From: an uncultured Eisenbergiella sp.
GTDB taxonomy: Bacteria > Bacillota > Clostridia > Lachnospirales > Lachnospiraceae
NCBI GenBank assembly: GCA_947627215.1
Contig: CANQVD010000027.1
Location: 1 to 52,298 of the forward strand
Direction of reading: 5' to 3'
Length of the DNA: 52,298 nt
In this document: positions 32,238 through 41,183 of the stretch, one piece after another
How the letters are laid out: each line of letters starts with the position of its first letter
Position numbering within the stretch: the stretch's first letter is position 1
Program-made: the position numbers and the translations under genes
Notes under the pieces: model-generated
The model's database searches: none
Told to the model about the DNA's origin: nothing
Seen by the model: only the letters and a program-made list of their open reading frames with translations

Positions 32238-33389
32238 CTACCTTTTCAAACTGAACTCCACCGTTTTCACCCCCGCCTTTACCAGCGTCGGGAAATGCAT
32301 CAGTTCATTGCTATATGCCATGTTCGCCAGCGGGCACGCGCAGTTTTTGTCCCGGATATATTTTCGGACCTCTTCCGCCCTCTGCGAATGCCATAGCTTC
32401 TGGAAATCGTAATCGTACTCCCTCAAGTTTCCCATTTCCTGCTCATATCCCAGCACACAGCAGGGCCAGACGCCGCCGTCATAGTTGATATGGACATTGG
32501 AAACGCCTGCGTAGCAGGGGATTACCTGCCGCTTTTCTTCCAGGATCTTTCCCGCCAGATCATAATACACGACGCGCAGCGCCTCCGTGGTCTTCGCCAG
32601 CGACTTCTTCTTGCCAATATTCTCCTCGATCTTCCTGGCGAAGTCCTTCATCAGCTTCTGGTAGACTTCCGCCGGCGGCGTGATCGGATCCGTCTGATTG
32701 AAAAATTCCGCCCGGCATTCCGCCACTTCATTGCGATAACTTTCTACGCCAAGGGAATGTACAAAATCCTCGATCTCGTCCAGATCGTTGATATTGAAGT
32801 TGGAAACCACCGTCCCCAGCTCGAGATGGAAGTTATCGTACTTTTCTTCCAGCTTTTTCAGCCCCTCTATCGTCTTGAGCAGACAGTTGAAGTTTCCTTT
32901 TACGCCCCTGATCTCATCGTGCTTCTCTCCCACGCCGTCGATAGAGGGTTTGACCGTGAACGGAACGGTCGGATCGTATCTCCGGATAATCTGCAGGATC
33001 TTCTCCGTGTCCTCAATGATCCGGTCCGTCAGGATAGCGTTCGTCGGCGTGTGCACGACCCGAGGCTTTAAATAATGGCAGGCCAGCTCCACGATCTGCG
33101 GCAGATCTCTGCGCAGAAAAGGCTCGCCGCCGCTGATATTGAAAAAATAAACCGGATGGATCGTCTGAAAGATCCTTTTGATCTCGTCAATACGAAGGTC
33201 ATTTTTCGCACGGGACGGGTCCTGACAGAACATGGCACCGATCTGACAGGTTTTGCATCTGGACTGGCAGGCCGCCGTGACCGAGTAGGTGACAGTCATG
33301 GGATCGAATTTCTGTCTTCCGAACCAGCGGTTCATTTTGTAATCAAAAAGATACGGTGACAGCTTCGTAAACAGGTCGCTTTTCTTCAT
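32238..33389 (-). CDS. Radical SAM protein with C-terminal SPASM-like cysteines
   Basis: 383 aa. The cluster motif CQSRCKTC (CxxxCxxC) follows VTYSVTAA; NISGGEPFLR is the GGEP SAM-binding motif. The C-terminal part has CYAGVSNVHINYDGG, then WPCCVLGYE, and CAC near 350, as in SPASM-type auxiliary clusters. Relatives in polysaccharide loci are thought to modify sugars or lipid-linked intermediates by dehydrogenation or epimerisation, but none is assignable here. The ribosome site is weak. It lies 12 nt upstream of the SDR gene. Confidence 0.85.
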   Translation of the reverse strand: MKKSDLFTKLSPYLFDYKMNRWFGRQKFDPMTVTYSVTAACQSRCKTCQIGAMFCQDPSRAKNDLRIDEIKRIFQTIHPVYFFNISGGEPFLRRDLPQIVELACHYLKPRVVHTPTNAILTDRIIEDTEKILQIIRRYDPTVPFTVKPSIDGVGEKHDEIRGVKGNFNCLLKTIEGLKKLEEKYDNFHLELGTVVSNFNINDLDEIEDFVHSLGVESYRNEVAECRAEFFNQTDPITPPAEVYQKLMKDFARKIEENIGKKKSLAKTTEALRVVYYDLAGKILEEKRQVIPCYAGVSNVHINYDGGVWPCCVLGYEQEMGNLREYDYDFQKLWHSQRAEEVRKYIRDKNCACPLANMAYSNELMHFPTLVKAGVKTVEFSLKR

Positions 33390-33470
33390 CTCATTTTTCG
33401 CGTACGAAACGCCTTTTCTCCTTATCCCGGTTCTGCCCGTTCCCTTTCTTCCGGGCAGGCCCGCCTCGCT

Positions 33471-34508
33471 CTATCTTGTCAAAAACACTTCGCCCCTCTT
33501 CACCCTCTGCCGCCAGTAATCCAGCAGATCCCGCATCGTCTTTTCAAAGGGAATCTGCGGCTCCCATCCGGTATGCGCCTTGAATTTCCGGCAGTCCGGC
33601 ACCTGCAGGTCCGCATCGATGGGACGAAGTCTCGCCGGATCGGTCACCACCTCGATGCTCTCTCCCATTGGAGAATAGGACAGCAGCGTCCGCAGCGTAT
33701 CCCCCACTTCGCAGGTGTAGGAACCTCCGATGTTGTAATAGGATCCCGGAACAGGATCCACGGTCACCAGCATATAATAGGCGCGCACCGCGTCACGCAC
33801 ATCCGCGTAGGTGCGCAGAGATTTCAGATTTCCTACCATGACCTTCGGTTCGATCAGCCCGGCCTCGATCATGGCGATCTGCTTCGCAAAGGTGGACTCA
33901 TGGAACACATCGCCCCGGCGCGGTCCGGTATGGGTGAACATTCGTGTCGTCATCACCGTCATCCCATATGCTTCCGCATAGTATCTGCCCAGCAGATCCG
34001 TTCCCACCTTGGAGATCGCGTAAGGCGACGCCGGATGGAACGAACATTCCTCATGGATGCCGGTTTCCGGCTTCTTGTCCGCCGGGATCTTTCCGAACAC
34101 CTCGGAGGAAGCGCAGACATGAACGATGGGCCGGTATCCCGCATCCGCCTCCATCGCCGCGCGGATGGCCTCCAGCAGGCGGCAGGTCCCAAAAATGTTC
34201 GTATTCAGCGTATCGATGGGCGCCGTGAAGCTGGTCAGCGGATAGCTCTGCGCCGCCAGATGGAACACATAATCCGGTTTGATCTTATGGATGACCGTCA
34301 TCAGTGAGATCTCATCGTTCAGATCCGCATATTCGAAGAAAAGCCGATCCCCGCGGTTCACTCGCTCCAGCAGATGGCTCACATTGTCCAGCGGACTTCT
34401 CCAGCGGCAGACACCGTAAACCTCCCAATCCGTATGCTCCAGCAGATAATCCGCCAGATGGGAACCCACCATCCCCGTCACACCCGTGATCAATGCCCGT
34501 TTGCTCAT
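33471..34508 (-). CDS. GDP-sugar 4,6-dehydratase (GDP-mannose or GDP-heptose type)
   Basis: 345 aa. Extended SDR with ALITGVTGMVGSHLADYL (GxxGxxG), FHLAAQSYP, ASSEVFGK and SPYAISKVG (YxxxK). The overall pattern is that of Gmd-type GDP-mannose 4,6-dehydratases. Because this locus also encodes a GDP-heptose pathway, GDP-D-glycero-manno-heptose is an equally good substrate, as for DmhA-type enzymes of Yersinia and the related Campylobacter capsule enzyme. The following reductase gene overlaps by 4 nt. Product would be a 4-keto-6-deoxy sugar nucleotide. Confidence 0.82.
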   Translation of the reverse strand: MSKRALITGVTGMVGSHLADYLLEHTDWEVYGVCRWRSPLDNVSHLLERVNRGDRLFFEYADLNDEISLMTVIHKIKPDYVFHLAAQSYPLTSFTAPIDTLNTNIFGTCRLLEAIRAAMEADAGYRPIVHVCASSEVFGKIPADKKPETGIHEECSFHPASPYAISKVGTDLLGRYYAEAYGMTVMTTRMFTHTGPRRGDVFHESTFAKQIAMIEAGLIEPKVMVGNLKSLRTYADVRDAVRAYYMLVTVDPVPGSYYNIGGSYTCEVGDTLRTLLSYSPMGESIEVVTDPARLRPIDADLQVPDCRKFKAHTGWEPQIPFEKTMRDLLDYWRQRVKRGEVFLTR

Positions 34509-35371
34509 AAAAGTCCTCCATCCTCCAGTTCCTTTTTCAGCCTTTCCGTAAAGCTTTTCTCCTCCAGAATCCCATACCGCTCCAGATACAGGCTCTTCAT
34601 CTGCGTCACGGCAGGGCGGTTCCGGTAAAAATCATCTCCCGGCCTGGAGATGTCATATGCGAGTTTATTCCCCAACAGTCGGTTCAACTCGTCCGCAATC
34701 CGCACCCGGCTCACCAACTCCGTACCGGCCACATTCAGCACCGCGGATTCATACTCATCCCAATGACGCATGAGCCACAGCACGACCTGCACCACATCGC
34801 TCACGGTAATGCAACTGCGATAAAACGGATGAAAGACATCCGCCCGCTCACCGCTCTGTATACAGGACAGGCAGTAGGACACGAAACGGTCCCTGGCGGA
34901 TACCACATAGGAAAGCCGGATCGCTTTGAAACGGGGATCGCCCCGAAAACGGTCCTCCACCGCTTTCTTCATGCAGCCATAAGGTGTCTTCGCTTTCGTC
35001 TCCGATGCCTCGGTATAGATCTCTCCCGGAATATCCCCGAATACGGCGTCGCTGGAAAAGAAAAGGACCTTACAGCCTCTCGCCAATGCCTCCCGGATAA
35101 AATACCCGGTGCCGTCCACATTGATCTTCCGGCAGAATTCATACTCGTCCGCACACTTGTCCGGTCCGGAGACCGCGGCGGTGAAAATCACATGATCCAC
35201 GTCGTCCAAAATATCATAATCAAACCGTTCCGGCTCCAGCAGGTTCAGAAACGCGCCCGGCTCCGGCGTCTGATCGATCCGCAGGACATCCCGGATGCCC
35301 GCTCCCGCTTCCAGCGCCCGGATCAGATACCCTGCGATATATCCTGAACTGCCTACAATAGCTGTTTTCAT
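34505..35371 (-). CDS. NAD-dependent SDR reductase/epimerase (RmlD/Rmd/DmhB-like)
   Basis: 288 aa from the ATG at 35371 behind AGGAG. AIVGSSGYIAGYLI is the Rossmann loop, FFSSDAVFGD and TPYGCMKKAVE hold the Ser and YxxxK catalytic residues. It probably reduces or epimerises the 4-keto sugar made by the dehydratase whose start it overlaps by 4 nt. Expected products are GDP-rhamnose-type or GDP-6-deoxy-heptose-type sugars; the sequence alone does not decide. GC-rich like the genes around it. Confidence 0.78.
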   Translation of the reverse strand: MKTAIVGSSGYIAGYLIRALEAGAGIRDVLRIDQTPEPGAFLNLLEPERFDYDILDDVDHVIFTAAVSGPDKCADEYEFCRKINVDGTGYFIREALARGCKVLFFSSDAVFGDIPGEIYTEASETKAKTPYGCMKKAVEDRFRGDPRFKAIRLSYVVSARDRFVSYCLSCIQSGERADVFHPFYRSCITVSDVVQVVLWLMRHWDEYESAVLNVAGTELVSRVRIADELNRLLGNKLAYDISRPGDDFYRNRPAVTQMKSLYLERYGILEEKSFTERLKKELEDGGLL

Positions 35372-35385
35372 ATCTGCTCCTCGTT

Positions 35386-36528
35386 TCACTCGCTCCAGCC
35401 CAGCAGATCCTCGATCTGCTCCCGCATGCGGTCCCAGTCGAACCGCCAGGCTTCCCGGCGAACGTTCTCACCCATTTCCGCCTGTCTGTTCCCTTCGAAA
35501 AAGTCGACGGCCGCCTCCGCCAGCAGCTCGGGACGCCTCGGTTCCACCACATAGCCCGTCTTTCCTGCCGTCACCACATCGGGCAGTCCGCCCACGTTCG
35601 TCGCGATGACAGGCTTTCCAAACGCATACGCGATCTGAACAATTCCGCTCTGCGTCGCCGATTCATAGGGAAGCACCACCAGATCACTGGCAGCAAAATA
35701 CTTCTCCACTTCCCCGTCCGGCACATAGCTGTCGACGATCTCCACGCAGTCCCCGACCCTTCCCGCGCGGATCAGCTCCATATATTCTTCCCGGTCTTCC
35801 CCGAAAGCGCCCACCGCCAGAAGCTTCACATCGTTAAGCCGTTCCCGGATCTGCGGCATCGCCCGCAGCAGATGCTTCAGACCTTTGTATTCCCGCACGA
35901 ATCCGAAAAACAGCAGAAGCTTCGTCTCCGTCTTCTCTCCCAGCCGTGCGCGGGCCTCCTCCTTCGTCATGTTCTTCTGTCGAAACACATTGAAGATCGG
36001 AAGCGGATTTCGCCGGTATCTGGCGTCTGGCCGGACCTGAAGTAGATCCTGGCCATCGCTCTGGGAAAAGACGATAAAATAGTCGCCCTGTTTCAGCACC
36101 AGTCGGGTCAGAAACCGATCCATCGGAAAACGTTCATGGGGAAATACATTATGACAGATCACCAGCTTCGGGATCCTCTTTCCAAGGATACCGGTCAGGA
36201 TCCGATAACACGGCGCGAAATAAGGATGCCACCACTGCAGGATGACAAGATCCGGATGCATGCTGCGAATCTGTCCGGCCACCCTCACTATGTTGAACGG
36301 ATTGGCCGTATGGATCAGGAAACGGGCATCTTCGATTCGAAACAGATCACTGCTGAAATCCTTTTGTTCCTTTTTAAACAGAAAACGGGGATACTGCATC
36401 TTATAGGAAATCAGGGTCACGTCATATTTGGGGACCAGCGTCCGGTACAGAAGACTCGTATTGTGAGCGATCCCGCCCTTATACGGATATACAGGGCCGA
36501 TCAGGATGACTTTTTTCTTTTGACCCAT
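35386..36528 (-). CDS. Glycosyltransferase family 4
   Basis: 380 aa from the ATG at 36528 behind GAGGAAA. GT-B fold: PVYPYKGGIAHNTSLL at the acceptor side, LLFFGFVREYKGLKHLL and LPYESATQSGIVQIAYAFGKP then ATNVGGLPDVV at the donor side, with the family E-x7-like region changed to YESATQSGI. It adds a sugar of the repeat unit from a nucleotide donor. It stands 14 nt before the reductase gene. Confidence 0.88.
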   Translation of the reverse strand: MGQKKKVILIGPVYPYKGGIAHNTSLLYRTLVPKYDVTLISYKMQYPRFLFKKEQKDFSSDLFRIEDARFLIHTANPFNIVRVAGQIRSMHPDLVILQWWHPYFAPCYRILTGILGKRIPKLVICHNVFPHERFPMDRFLTRLVLKQGDYFIVFSQSDGQDLLQVRPDARYRRNPLPIFNVFRQKNMTKEEARARLGEKTETKLLLFFGFVREYKGLKHLLRAMPQIRERLNDVKLLAVGAFGEDREEYMELIRAGRVGDCVEIVDSYVPDGEVEKYFAASDLVVLPYESATQSGIVQIAYAFGKPVIATNVGGLPDVVTAGKTGYVVEPRRPELLAEAAVDFFEGNRQAEMGENVRREAWRFDWDRMREQIEDLLGWSE

Positions 36529-36574
36529 ATCAGTTTCCTCATTTCGCACCATGACCGCACAAACGCTTCCGTCC

Positions 36575-37168
36575 TCAATTCTTCTGGTTTTCCGTCCTCT
36601 TTCCGGCCTTCATTCTTTTCTTCTTTTTCTTTTTCCTTCCCCGCTGTTTCCGCTTCCCATCGTCCTGGCGCAGTGCGCTGAACACACCCGCTCCAAAGAT
36701 CAGCACCACCAGGCCGATGATCACGCTCCCCCATATCCTTGACTGCCTGATCCCCGCCTGCTGAGCGAGCAGCGATTCCACCCATGATTCTCCCTTTTCC
36801 GCATTATCCCAAAACTCCTGATCCAACGCCTCAACATTGACCGGACTGGACTCGCTTACAGCCGAGGCCTCAATATAGGCTGTCTGCCCCTGAAAAAAGA
36901 TCTGATACCAGCCGTCCGTCTCTCCGGTCACCATCACGGCGCTGCCCGCCGGCAGCTCTGTAACCGCCGCCGCGTCCGCGTCAGGGTTCTCTCTTGCCAG
37001 CGCCGTCTCCTGAAGCGTCATCAGACTGCCCGCCAGATTCGACGGCTCAGCCTCTGCCGCACGGCTCACAGCAGAGAAAAAGAGAAGCGCGAACATGGCG
37101 CACAGAAAAAGCTGGATAAAACGTTTCGATTTATTCTTCAGAATATACTGTACTTTTCTCATTATCAT
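36575..37168 (-). CDS. Membrane-anchored SH3-domain protein with polybasic tail
   Basis: 197 aa; MIM or the second Met (37162) may be the start. Signal-type N-terminus (RFIQLFLCAMFALLFFSAVS), then a bacterial SH3 domain at about 55-105 (ELPAGSAVMVTGETDGWYQI, FFQGQTAYI), a membrane segment at about 145-165 and a tail of Lys and Arg (KRKQRGRKKKKKKRMK). With the tail in the cytoplasm, the SH3 domain would lie outside facing the wall. SH3 domains of this type bind peptidoglycan or other wall polymers, so it may tie glycan assembly to the wall. Function not established. Confidence 0.7.
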   Translation of the reverse strand: MIMRKVQYILKNKSKRFIQLFLCAMFALLFFSAVSRAAEAEPSNLAGSLMTLQETALARENPDADAAAVTELPAGSAVMVTGETDGWYQIFFQGQTAYIEASAVSESSPVNVEALDQEFWDNAEKGESWVESLLAQQAGIRQSRIWGSVIIGLVVLIFGAGVFSALRQDDGKRKQRGRKKKKKKRMKAGKRTENQKN

Positions 37169-37206
37169 GACCCCCGCATTTTCTTCCGTTCAGCTCCGGT
37201 CCTCGT

Positions 37207-38232
37207 CTACCGCACTGCGGCGTCCCCGCCCACATAAGAACTGAAATACAGCATTTCTCCTTCTTGTTCTCCCTTCGTGTCCTTTCCGGGCTCCTTCGCA
37301 TATTCCATCCGCTTTACATGATATTGGACATCCTGCAGGATCTTGCGGTTCGCGGAGATCAGATCCGCCATGAGCCCGATCATAAAGGTCAGAAAACCGA
37401 TGATGATCAGCGTACAGGCCAGGATCAGCGACTGCACATGGCCGCTTCCGGCGCCTCTGGCGACGAAGATCAGGAACCGCACGCCGATCCCCAGGCCGAC
37501 CGCCACAGTCGGAACGGAAAGCATCGTAAAACTCATCAGAGGCCTGTACATCATATAAGCCCGCAGGATCGTCAGGACAGATTTCTTCACATAGCCCCAG
37601 ATGCTGTGAAACAGTCTGGAAGGCCGCAGCTCCGGATTAGTATGCACGGGAACGCTGGTGATGGCGATCTTCTCCCGTCCGGCCTGGACGATCGTCTCCA
37701 GCGTATATGTATAATCGTTCACCACATTCATCCGCAGGGCGGCTTCCCTGGAAAACGCGCGGAAGCCGCTGGGCGCGTCCGGAATATCCGTCCTCGACGC
37801 CTTTCTCACGACCCAGCTCCCGAAATGCTGCAGTTTTTTCTTCAGAAAAGAAAAATGATCGGTCTCATCGATGGGCCGGGCGCCGATCACCATATCGGCC
37901 TCTCCGTTCAGGATCGGCCGGATCAGGAGCGCGATGTCCTCTCCCCGGTACTGATTGTCCGCGTCCGTATTGACGATAATGTCCGCTCCATTGGCAAGAC
38001 AGCCGTCCAGCCCGGCCATGAATCCCCTGGCCAGACCTTTATTCTGCGGGAAACTGACCACATGATGTACGCCCCATTTCCGCGCCACCTCCACCGTATC
38101 GTCATGGCTTCCGTCATTGATGATCAGATATTCTATCTCATCGACACCGTCCAGCGTTCTGGGAAGAGCATTGAGCGTCACTTCCAGCGTTTCCGCTTCG
38201 TTATAACAGGGAATCTGAATGATCAGTTTCAT
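37207..38232 (-). CDS. Family 2 glycosyltransferase, dolichyl-phosphate mannose synthase-like
   Basis: 341 aa from the ATG at 38232 behind AGAGGAGAG; the longer frame overlaps the upstream gene and is not needed. GT-A domain with IIQIPCYNEAETLEVTL, LIINDGSHDDT and VNTDADNQY (DxD), then FRAFSRE and two membrane segments at about 235-300. It probably makes a lipid-phosphate-linked sugar on the inner face. The adjacent GT-C-type protein (38261-40033) uses exactly such donors, and the two genes are 28 nt apart, which supports a DPM/GT-C pair. Confidence 0.88.
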   Translation of the reverse strand: MKLIIQIPCYNEAETLEVTLNALPRTLDGVDEIEYLIINDGSHDDTVEVARKWGVHHVVSFPQNKGLARGFMAGLDGCLANGADIIVNTDADNQYRGEDIALLIRPILNGEADMVIGARPIDETDHFSFLKKKLQHFGSWVVRKASRTDIPDAPSGFRAFSREAALRMNVVNDYTYTLETIVQAGREKIAITSVPVHTNPELRPSRLFHSIWGYVKKSVLTILRAYMMYRPLMSFTMLSVPTVAVGLGIGVRFLIFVARGAGSGHVQSLILACTLIIIGFLTFMIGLMADLISANRKILQDVQYHVKRMEYAKEPGKDTKGEQEGEMLYFSSYVGGDAAVR

Positions 38233-38260
38233 AATCTCTCCTCTTTCGCCGGTATCGTCT

Positions 38261-40033
38261 TCAGTCATTGTAGAACAGATCAAGATGCCCGCCGTGCCAG
38301 TAATGTCCGTACTGTTCATACAGGGATCGGACCCATTCCCCATTCGTATCCGCAATGACGATATCCTGTTCCGTCAGCCCCTCCGTTCCGTCCCGCCATA
38401 CCTCGATCTTCTTCTCCTGCAGGCGGAATTGGATCCGGTCGATATAGGGCTGGTCTCCGCCGTAGAGGTAGATGATCCGCGTCTCTTTCTCCTGAGATGC
38501 GCATTCCTCCAGCACTGTCTCCAGATGCTCTGCCAGAACCGCGTCCATCTCTCCGTAGGAGTTGGACGTATACAGAAACCCCTCGCAGGTCCAAATCCCC
38601 AAGAACACCTGCATTGCCACGGTCAGCGACAGGATCCGCTCCCTCCGGACCCGCACAGAAGCCGCGGCGGCCGCCGTCACCAGTACGGTCAGCAGAACGC
38701 CCAGTCCGAACGCCTTCCACAGATAGGAAACCGGCTCAAATGTCCCGAACCGCGCCAGATAGCTCATCCCCGTCATAAAAAAAGCCTGGTTGTCGGGATA
38801 TGCCACCCGCCCCGCTACGGATGCGGCTGTCAGATTCAGGATAGCGGCCCCTCCGATGACGAGGCCCGTTTCTCCCCAGCGCCTCCTGCTCTGCAGCAGC
38901 CGGTACATGCCCACCGCGGTCAGCACCGGGATCACCGGCTCCTCATAACGGCCGTGTACAAACAGATCCAATCGACCAAAGCCCTCTCTGACAGATCCGA
39001 TCGTGTACAGGGAAACGATGCCCAGTTGGAATACGGTCGCAAGAGACAGAAACACCCAGAAAAGCGCTGTCTGACAGGCCTGTCCCTGCCCATCTCTTTT
39101 TGCGGACGCTTTCCCATATTCTGCCGCACGCTGCAGAGCATAGATCAAGCCCCTCCAGGCAAGCCCATAGGTGGAAAGTCCCATATACAAAAGCTTTCCC
39201 GACAGACTCAAACCAAAATCCCGCAGTCCCGACGGGCTGAACAGAGAGCGCACCTTTCCCCACTGCCCGGTATAATCGTTGACGGAAAGCAGTTCCGAAG
39301 GCGCCGCCCCATAAGTCTCGGCCATCAATCCATTCCTGATCCCGATCCCAGCCGCGAAGAAAACGGCCAGAAAAAGAAGCGAGATCAGAGCCGTTCTTCC
39401 CGCCCTTTCCTTCCGCATAAGACAGGCTCCTGCCAAAAGCGTCGCTCCGCCTGCGGCCAGGATCCCGAGGCTTCTCATATGCACGAAATATATATATATG
39501 AGCGCCGCCGCCAGCAAAACGGCCGCAGCAACTCCAGGTTTTTCCAAAAATCGAACAAGTAAAAAGCAGATCAACACATACAGGAACAGAAGCAGCGCCT
39601 CCGTCATCGTCATCTGCACATAATAGATCCAGACAGGGGACAGCACCGCGATCCCGCTGACCAGAGCGGCCCGCTCTTTCCCCTCCCGCTCAAAGAGACG
39701 GAGCATCAGACGGTACATCAGATACAGACCCGCGCACATCAGCAGCATATTGACCGCCACTGCCGCACGGTATGCTGTCAGCGGATCCGGAAAAAATGCC
39801 AAAAGCGGCGTCAGAATCAGGCTGTAGCCAAAGGAATAATAGGAACCCAGCGACGCCGCACCGCTCCAGTCCCACCCAAGAGCCCGTGCCGCCGGCAGCC
39901 AATAGCCGAATTCATCCGGCAGCAGGGTAAAACCGAATATCCTCTGCAGTCCATAAGCGCACAGGAACAGGCAAAGAAGCATCCATGCGGACAAATACCC
40001 TGCGGCACTTCCCTTCAAAAAGGTTTTCTTCAT
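38261..40033 (-). CDS. GT-C-type membrane glycosyltransferase-like protein 2
   Basis: 590 aa; ATG behind AAAGGA. About 12 membrane segments with the first-loop pattern LLPDEFGYWLPAARALGW, matching the paralogue at 26163-27911, and a C-terminal extracytoplasmic domain of about 100 residues. It probably transfers a sugar from the lipid carrier made by the neighbouring DPM-like enzyme to the exported glycan. The paralogues have very different base composition, so at least one has probably been acquired separately. Confidence 0.72.
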   Translation of the reverse strand: MKKTFLKGSAAGYLSAWMLLCLFLCAYGLQRIFGFTLLPDEFGYWLPAARALGWDWSGAASLGSYYSFGYSLILTPLLAFFPDPLTAYRAAVAVNMLLMCAGLYLMYRLMLRLFEREGKERAALVSGIAVLSPVWIYYVQMTMTEALLLFLYVLICFLLVRFLEKPGVAAAVLLAAALIYIYFVHMRSLGILAAGGATLLAGACLMRKERAGRTALISLLFLAVFFAAGIGIRNGLMAETYGAAPSELLSVNDYTGQWGKVRSLFSPSGLRDFGLSLSGKLLYMGLSTYGLAWRGLIYALQRAAEYGKASAKRDGQGQACQTALFWVFLSLATVFQLGIVSLYTIGSVREGFGRLDLFVHGRYEEPVIPVLTAVGMYRLLQSRRRWGETGLVIGGAAILNLTAASVAGRVAYPDNQAFFMTGMSYLARFGTFEPVSYLWKAFGLGVLLTVLVTAAAAASVRVRRERILSLTVAMQVFLGIWTCEGFLYTSNSYGEMDAVLAEHLETVLEECASQEKETRIIYLYGGDQPYIDRIQFRLQEKKIEVWRDGTEGLTEQDIVIADTNGEWVRSLYEQYGHYWHGGHLDLFYND

Positions 40034-40054
40034 GAAAAATCCTTTACAGGCGTA

Positions 40055-40090
40055 CCGGGAACAAACCGCGGCCTCCGCGGTTGTCCCCGG
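40055..40090. other. Strong intergenic inverted repeat
   Basis: AACCGCGG and CCGCGGTT around a CCT loop, extended outward by a CCGGG/CCCGG arm with one bulge and one mismatch. It lies between the secreted-protein gene and the GT-C gene. There is no T-run on the minus strand, so it could attenuate, process or stabilise the transcript rather than end it. Confidence 0.5.
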
Positions 40091-40126
40091 TCATTTTCGA
40101 TCCGGCTCTGTCGGTACGGAAGGCCG

Positions 40127-40810
40127 TCACGCGACAGGATACATCACGATGGAATACGCGCCGAGACCGCCGGTCGTGGAGAACGTCACGGTCGCGGGAT
40201 CGTCGTCCAGATCAGGCATGATCTCGATCGCTCCGCCGGGACGCACACAGATCACCGCATAGGCATATCCGGCGGCAATGCTCTTCTTCGGGATCCCGAA
40301 CGCTGCGATGATCGGCGCACCGGTCTGAGGCAGAAGAGAGAAATTTCTTCCCAGCAGCTTGCCGATCTCCATGTTGACGGAGCTGACTACGCTGCCGCCC
40401 ACTGCAGCGGCCGCCGCGTTGATGCTCGCGTATGCCGCCGGGCTGCCCTTTGCGGTGATGTCATAGACTCTCACATAGGGCTTCTCCGCTCCGGTCAGGC
40501 CATAGCCTTCGGAGATCACGGCGCTGCCGGTTTCGATCACGGTCCCGGGGATCTGCCTGGACAGATACGCACCGCTGACGGCGCTCGTAAGCGTCTTGCC
40601 ATCGACGGTGACGGTGCTCGTCGTCGGGACGGCTGCTGCCTCCACAGCGCTCACAGACGTATCGGATGCGGTCCCGGTAACGGTCTCCTCCACGCTGGAA
40701 CCCGGCTCGGGCGTGTCGTCCGTCGCCCCCGCAGTGATCGCCGGCGCCATGACAAGGCTCATGGCCAGAGCCGCCGCCAGCACCTTTTTGAGTAACTTGG
40801 TCTGAATCAT
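40127..40810 (-). CDS. Secreted protein of unknown function
   Basis: 227 aa from the ATG at 40810 behind GAGGAGGAA; the open frame continues upstream into the leader but without a better start. Signal peptide: KLLKKVLAAALAMSLVMAPA, cut probably near AGA/ATD. The mature part is low in charge, Ala/Ser/Thr/Val-rich, with no cysteine-rich or enzymatic motif except one Cys near the C-terminus. No family recognised. It is the first gene behind the best promoter in the region and precedes the polysaccharide genes, so it may be an abundant exported protein or a glycan-associated one. Confidence 0.75.
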   Translation of the reverse strand: MIQTKLLKKVLAAALAMSLVMAPAITAGATDDTPEPGSSVEETVTGTASDTSVSAVEAAAVPTTSTVTVDGKTLTSAVSGAYLSRQIPGTVIETGSAVISEGYGLTGAEKPYVRVYDITAKGSPAAYASINAAAAAVGGSVVSSVNMEIGKLLGRNFSLLPQTGAPIIAAFGIPKKSIAAGYAYAVICVRPGGAIEIMPDLDDDPATVTFSTTGGLGAYSIVMYPVA

Positions 40811-40992
40811 TGGTGATTCCTCCTCTTGATTTTTTATATTCATTCCGCCGAAAATCCGCGCAGGCAGGCGGACGGTCATCAGACTCCCCCGCCCGACACG
40901 GCTTCCGCAGGAATAAATAACGGTTTTCTGTACACAGTGTATATCTTTGTTAATATTCAAAGTACAATATAATGTTTCTTTTTGATATTTGT

Positions 40993-41021
40993 AGTATATA
41001 TTTATCCGCAATTTCTGTCAA
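40993..41021 (-). promoter_or_regulatory. Consensus sigma-70 promoter of the secreted-protein gene
   Basis: Minus-strand TTGACA (41016-41021), 17-nt spacer, TATACT (40993-40998). The leader to the ATG at 40810 is about 175 nt and includes a GGCGG/CCGCC-type hairpin. I recognise no riboswitch class in it. The promoter is the clearest one upstream of the whole polysaccharide cluster. 40811-41183 holds this leader, the promoter and the DUF711 terminator. Confidence 0.85.
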
Positions 41022-41098
41022 TAGGGAATTAAAAATAAGACATCATATGTTTCTTTTTTTGCGCGAACATGAAACACGCTGCGCGGATTTTCGGGCGC

Positions 41099-41127
41099 AA
41101 AAAAACTGCCGCATCCACGGCAGTTTT
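41099..41127 (-). terminator. Rho-independent terminator after DUF711
   Basis: Perfect 10-bp stem AAAACTGCCG/CGGCAGTTTT with a 6-nt loop, followed on the minus strand by a run of T. It ends the housekeeping unit and separates it from the promoter at 40993. Confidence 0.9.
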
Positions 41128-41183
41128 CCGCTTTTTCGATATGGAATATATCGGAGGCCCCGCTTTCCTTTCCGGATTCTCCG

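Noticed and set aside
33440-33465. CTGCCCG/CGGGCAG hairpin as a terminator before the radical SAM gene
   Set aside because: No T-run follows on the minus strand.
40811-40990. Riboswitch in the leader of the secreted-protein gene
   Set aside because: A hairpin is possible but I recognise no conserved core of a known riboswitch class.
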